Assembly: GCA_020430675.1 (NCBI GenBank)
Contig: JAGQJJ010000254.1
Coordinates: 1 to 6,296, forward strand
From: Myxococcales bacterium
GTDB lineage: Bacteria; Myxococcota; Bradymonadia; UBA7976; UBA1532
Length of the DNA: 6,296 nucleotides
Reading direction: 5' to 3'
Shown here: positions 5,013-6,296 of the stretch, piece by piece
How positions within the stretch are numbered: position 1 is the stretch's first letter
Layout of the letters: each line of letters opens with the position of its first letter
Made by a program: the position numbers and the translations under genes
The notes under the pieces: generated by a model
The model's input: only the letters and a program-made list of their open reading frames with translations
Told to the model about the DNA's origin: nothing
Databases searched by the model: none

Positions 5013-6296
5013 GTGGCCTCCTTCGACCTGCCCGCCGAGCTCTCGGCCCGCTACCGACCCCTCGCCGCGCTCGAAGGCCCGCCCGGCGTGCAGCAATACG
5101 AAGTGCGCGACGGCAATGGGCGCCGCGTTCTGTTGACCCTCACCGCGCGGCCCACCCTCTTCGACGACCCGCTCTCCGCGTTTCATGGCGCCGCCGGCGA
5201 GTGCTTCGTGCCCGGCACGCCGCCGACGCCGGTCGCTGCGATCGCGCGCGCGCTGCATCGCCTCGACCACGCCGCCGTGCCGCGCTCGTTGGCCGCGGGC
5301 GCGGTCGAGCGGCGGCCTTACGTGGTCACCGCGCCCGCCCGCGGGGTGCCGCTGGCCGATCATCCGCTGCCGCTGCGGGCGAGCGAGGTGGTCGAGCTGG
5401 CCCGCGCGTTGTTCTCGGTGCTGGCCCACGCCCATGCCCGCGGCGTCGTGCACCGCGCGCTCACGTTGCAGAATGTGCATTGGAGCCCCGACGGCGTGGG
5501 CCTCGACGGCTTCGGCTTCGCTTCGATCGACGGCCTGGCCCCGCCGGCGATGGCGATCGACGCGGTCATCCGAGCGCCCGAGGTGGTCGACGAGAAGTCC
5601 GCCGTCGACCCGGCGGTCGACCTCTACGCCGCCGGCGTGGTGCTCTACGCCGCGCTCTCAGGCGCGCCGCCGTTCTCTGAACCGCAATCGCTCGCTTTCG
5701 ACCACGCCTTCTCGTCGGTGCCGCCCATGCCGCCCGGCACCCCGCCTGCGCTCGGCGCCCTGGTCAACGGCCTGCTGCAAAAAGAGCGCGACAAGCGCAC
5801 GCCCTCGGCGCTGGCGGCCTTGACCGCGCTGGCCAACGCCTCGGCCGATCGGCTGCGCGCGACGACCGACCCGCTGGTGCAGTTGACCGCGGCCGCCGCC
5901 CGCCCTGGTCGGGCCTTCAGCGCCCTGCGCGCTCGCGAGACCATCGACGATGTCAACCCGCTGACCGCCGCGCGGCTGCTCTTGCGGCTCGACCGCGCCG
6001 AGGGCGCGTTGCGCATCTGCGTGAGCGCCGAAGACCGCTCCGGCGCCCGCGCCGAGATGCGCGTGCTGGCCGGTCGGTCACTCTTGGCGTTGGGGCGCGT
6101 GGAAGAGGGCATCAAAGCCTTCGGCCTGGCCCTCGACGCCACGCCGCCGCCGTCGATCGCCTCGATGCTCGATCTGATCGACGCCGCCGCCGCCGTGCCG
6201 CGCCATGACGTCGCGGTCGACGCGGCGATCCGCGCCGGCGTGCTCGCCCCCGAGCAGGGCGCCGGCGCGCTTGGCCGCGTCGTCGGCCTCGCGGTG
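5013..6296 (+). CDS. Pseudokinase (degenerate Ser/Thr kinase fold) with TPR-like C-terminal region (3' end beyond window)
   Basis: The first 428 residues are visible with no stop codon. Residues 10-275 follow the Hanks kinase pattern: RYRPLAALEG (13-22), NGRRVLL (35-41), HAHARGVVHR (139-148), APE (188-190), DLYAAGVVLYAALSGAPPF (203-221) and RDKR (259-262, with the structural Arg R262). Every catalytic residue is lost: the VAIK lysine aligns with T42, helix-C Glu with A78, HRD Asp with A149, the following Lys with T151, and DFG reads GFG (166-168) with an Asp shifted one place earlier; only N154 remains. Phosphotransfer is therefore very unlikely, and a scaffold or allosteric role is inferred. 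Residues 347-380 match a TPR unit (G354, F370, A373, P378), and more helical repeats probably continue past the edge. The start GTG at 5013 lies 16 bases after the TetR stop with only a poor ribosome site; no in-frame ATG fits better. Coupling to TetR translation is likely. Confidence 0.85.
   Translation, partial: MASFDLPAELSARYRPLAALEGPPGVQQYEVRDGNGRRVLLTLTARPTLFDDPLSAFHGAAGECFVPGTPPTPVAAIARALHRLDHAAVPRSLAAGAVERRPYVVTAPARGVPLADHPLPLRASEVVELARALFSVLAHAHARGVVHRALTLQNVHWSPDGVGLDGFGFASIDGLAPPAMAIDAVIRAPEVVDEKSAVDPAVDLYAAGVVLYAALSGAPPFSEPQSLAFDHAFSSVPPMPPGTPPALGALVNGLLQKERDKRTPSALAALTALANASADRLRATTDPLVQLTAAAARPGRAFSALRARETIDDVNPLTAARLLLRLDRAEGALRICVSAEDRSGARAEMRVLAGRSLLALGRVEEGIKAFGLALDATPPPSIASMLDLIDAAAAVPRHDVAVDAAIRAGVLAPEQGAGALGRVVGLAV

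Noticed and set aside
5185..5823. 212- and 159-codon plus-strand frames inside the pseudokinase
   Set aside because: Both are Arg/Ala/Pro-rich alternative frames. The frame starting at 5013 stays open to the window end and matches kinase and TPR patterns.
5645..6142. 165-codon minus-strand open frame
   Set aside because: Antisense to the pseudokinase C-terminal half, Ser/Arg/Ala-rich, with no domain or ribosome site of note.
5013..6296. Calling the degenerate kinase a pseudogene
   Set aside because: No stop or frameshift in 428 codons, codon usage like the neighbours, and structural kinase residues kept while only catalytic ones are lost. This fits a functional pseudokinase better than decay.

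Overview
The window is very GC-rich, with G/C-dominated third codon positions, and is packed with Hanks-type (eukaryotic-like) Ser/Thr protein kinase genes. GTG starts, a kinase opening with a short Cys-rich ribbon, membrane-anchored kinases with Pro/Ala/acidic linkers, and a kinase-TPR architecture together suggest a Myxococcota/Bradymonadota-type (former Deltaproteobacteria) chromosome. That placement is an inference from composition and gene style; no phylogenetic marker is present.

Layout: (i) 1-1469, minus: the N-terminal 489 residues of a Ser/Thr kinase with a zinc-ribbon-like N-terminus and an apparent transmembrane segment at the window edge. (ii) 1593-2582, minus: a 329-residue soluble protein resembling the DUF4261 family. 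(iii) 2602-4119, minus: a complete 505-residue Ser/Thr kinase tail-anchored by one C-terminal membrane helix; it ends 19 bases before the DUF4261-like gene, so these two look like an operon. (iv) 4120-4339: a 220-base divergent intergenic region holding a 17-bp operator-like palindrome, a probable promoter placing transcription at the ATG itself (leaderless), and a perfect 16-bp palindrome near the kinase. (v) 4340-4996, plus: a TetR-family repressor. (vi) 5013-6296, plus: the first 428 residues of a protein with a kinase fold whose catalytic residues are all replaced (a pseudokinase), followed by a TPR-like region; it runs off the window.

The kinase genes (two apparently active, one dead) lie on both sides of a TetR-controlled divergent promoter region. 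A plausible reading is a signalling island: the two membrane kinases phosphorylate targets, the DUF4261-like protein is a candidate partner or substrate of its operon kinase, and the pseudokinase-TPR protein acts as a scaffold or allosteric partner under TetR control. These links are inferred from gene order only.

There is no sign of CRISPR arrays, insertion sequences, tRNA or rRNA. The many long open frames opposite or inside the genes are by-products of high GC content. No gene-free stretch exceeds 300 bases.
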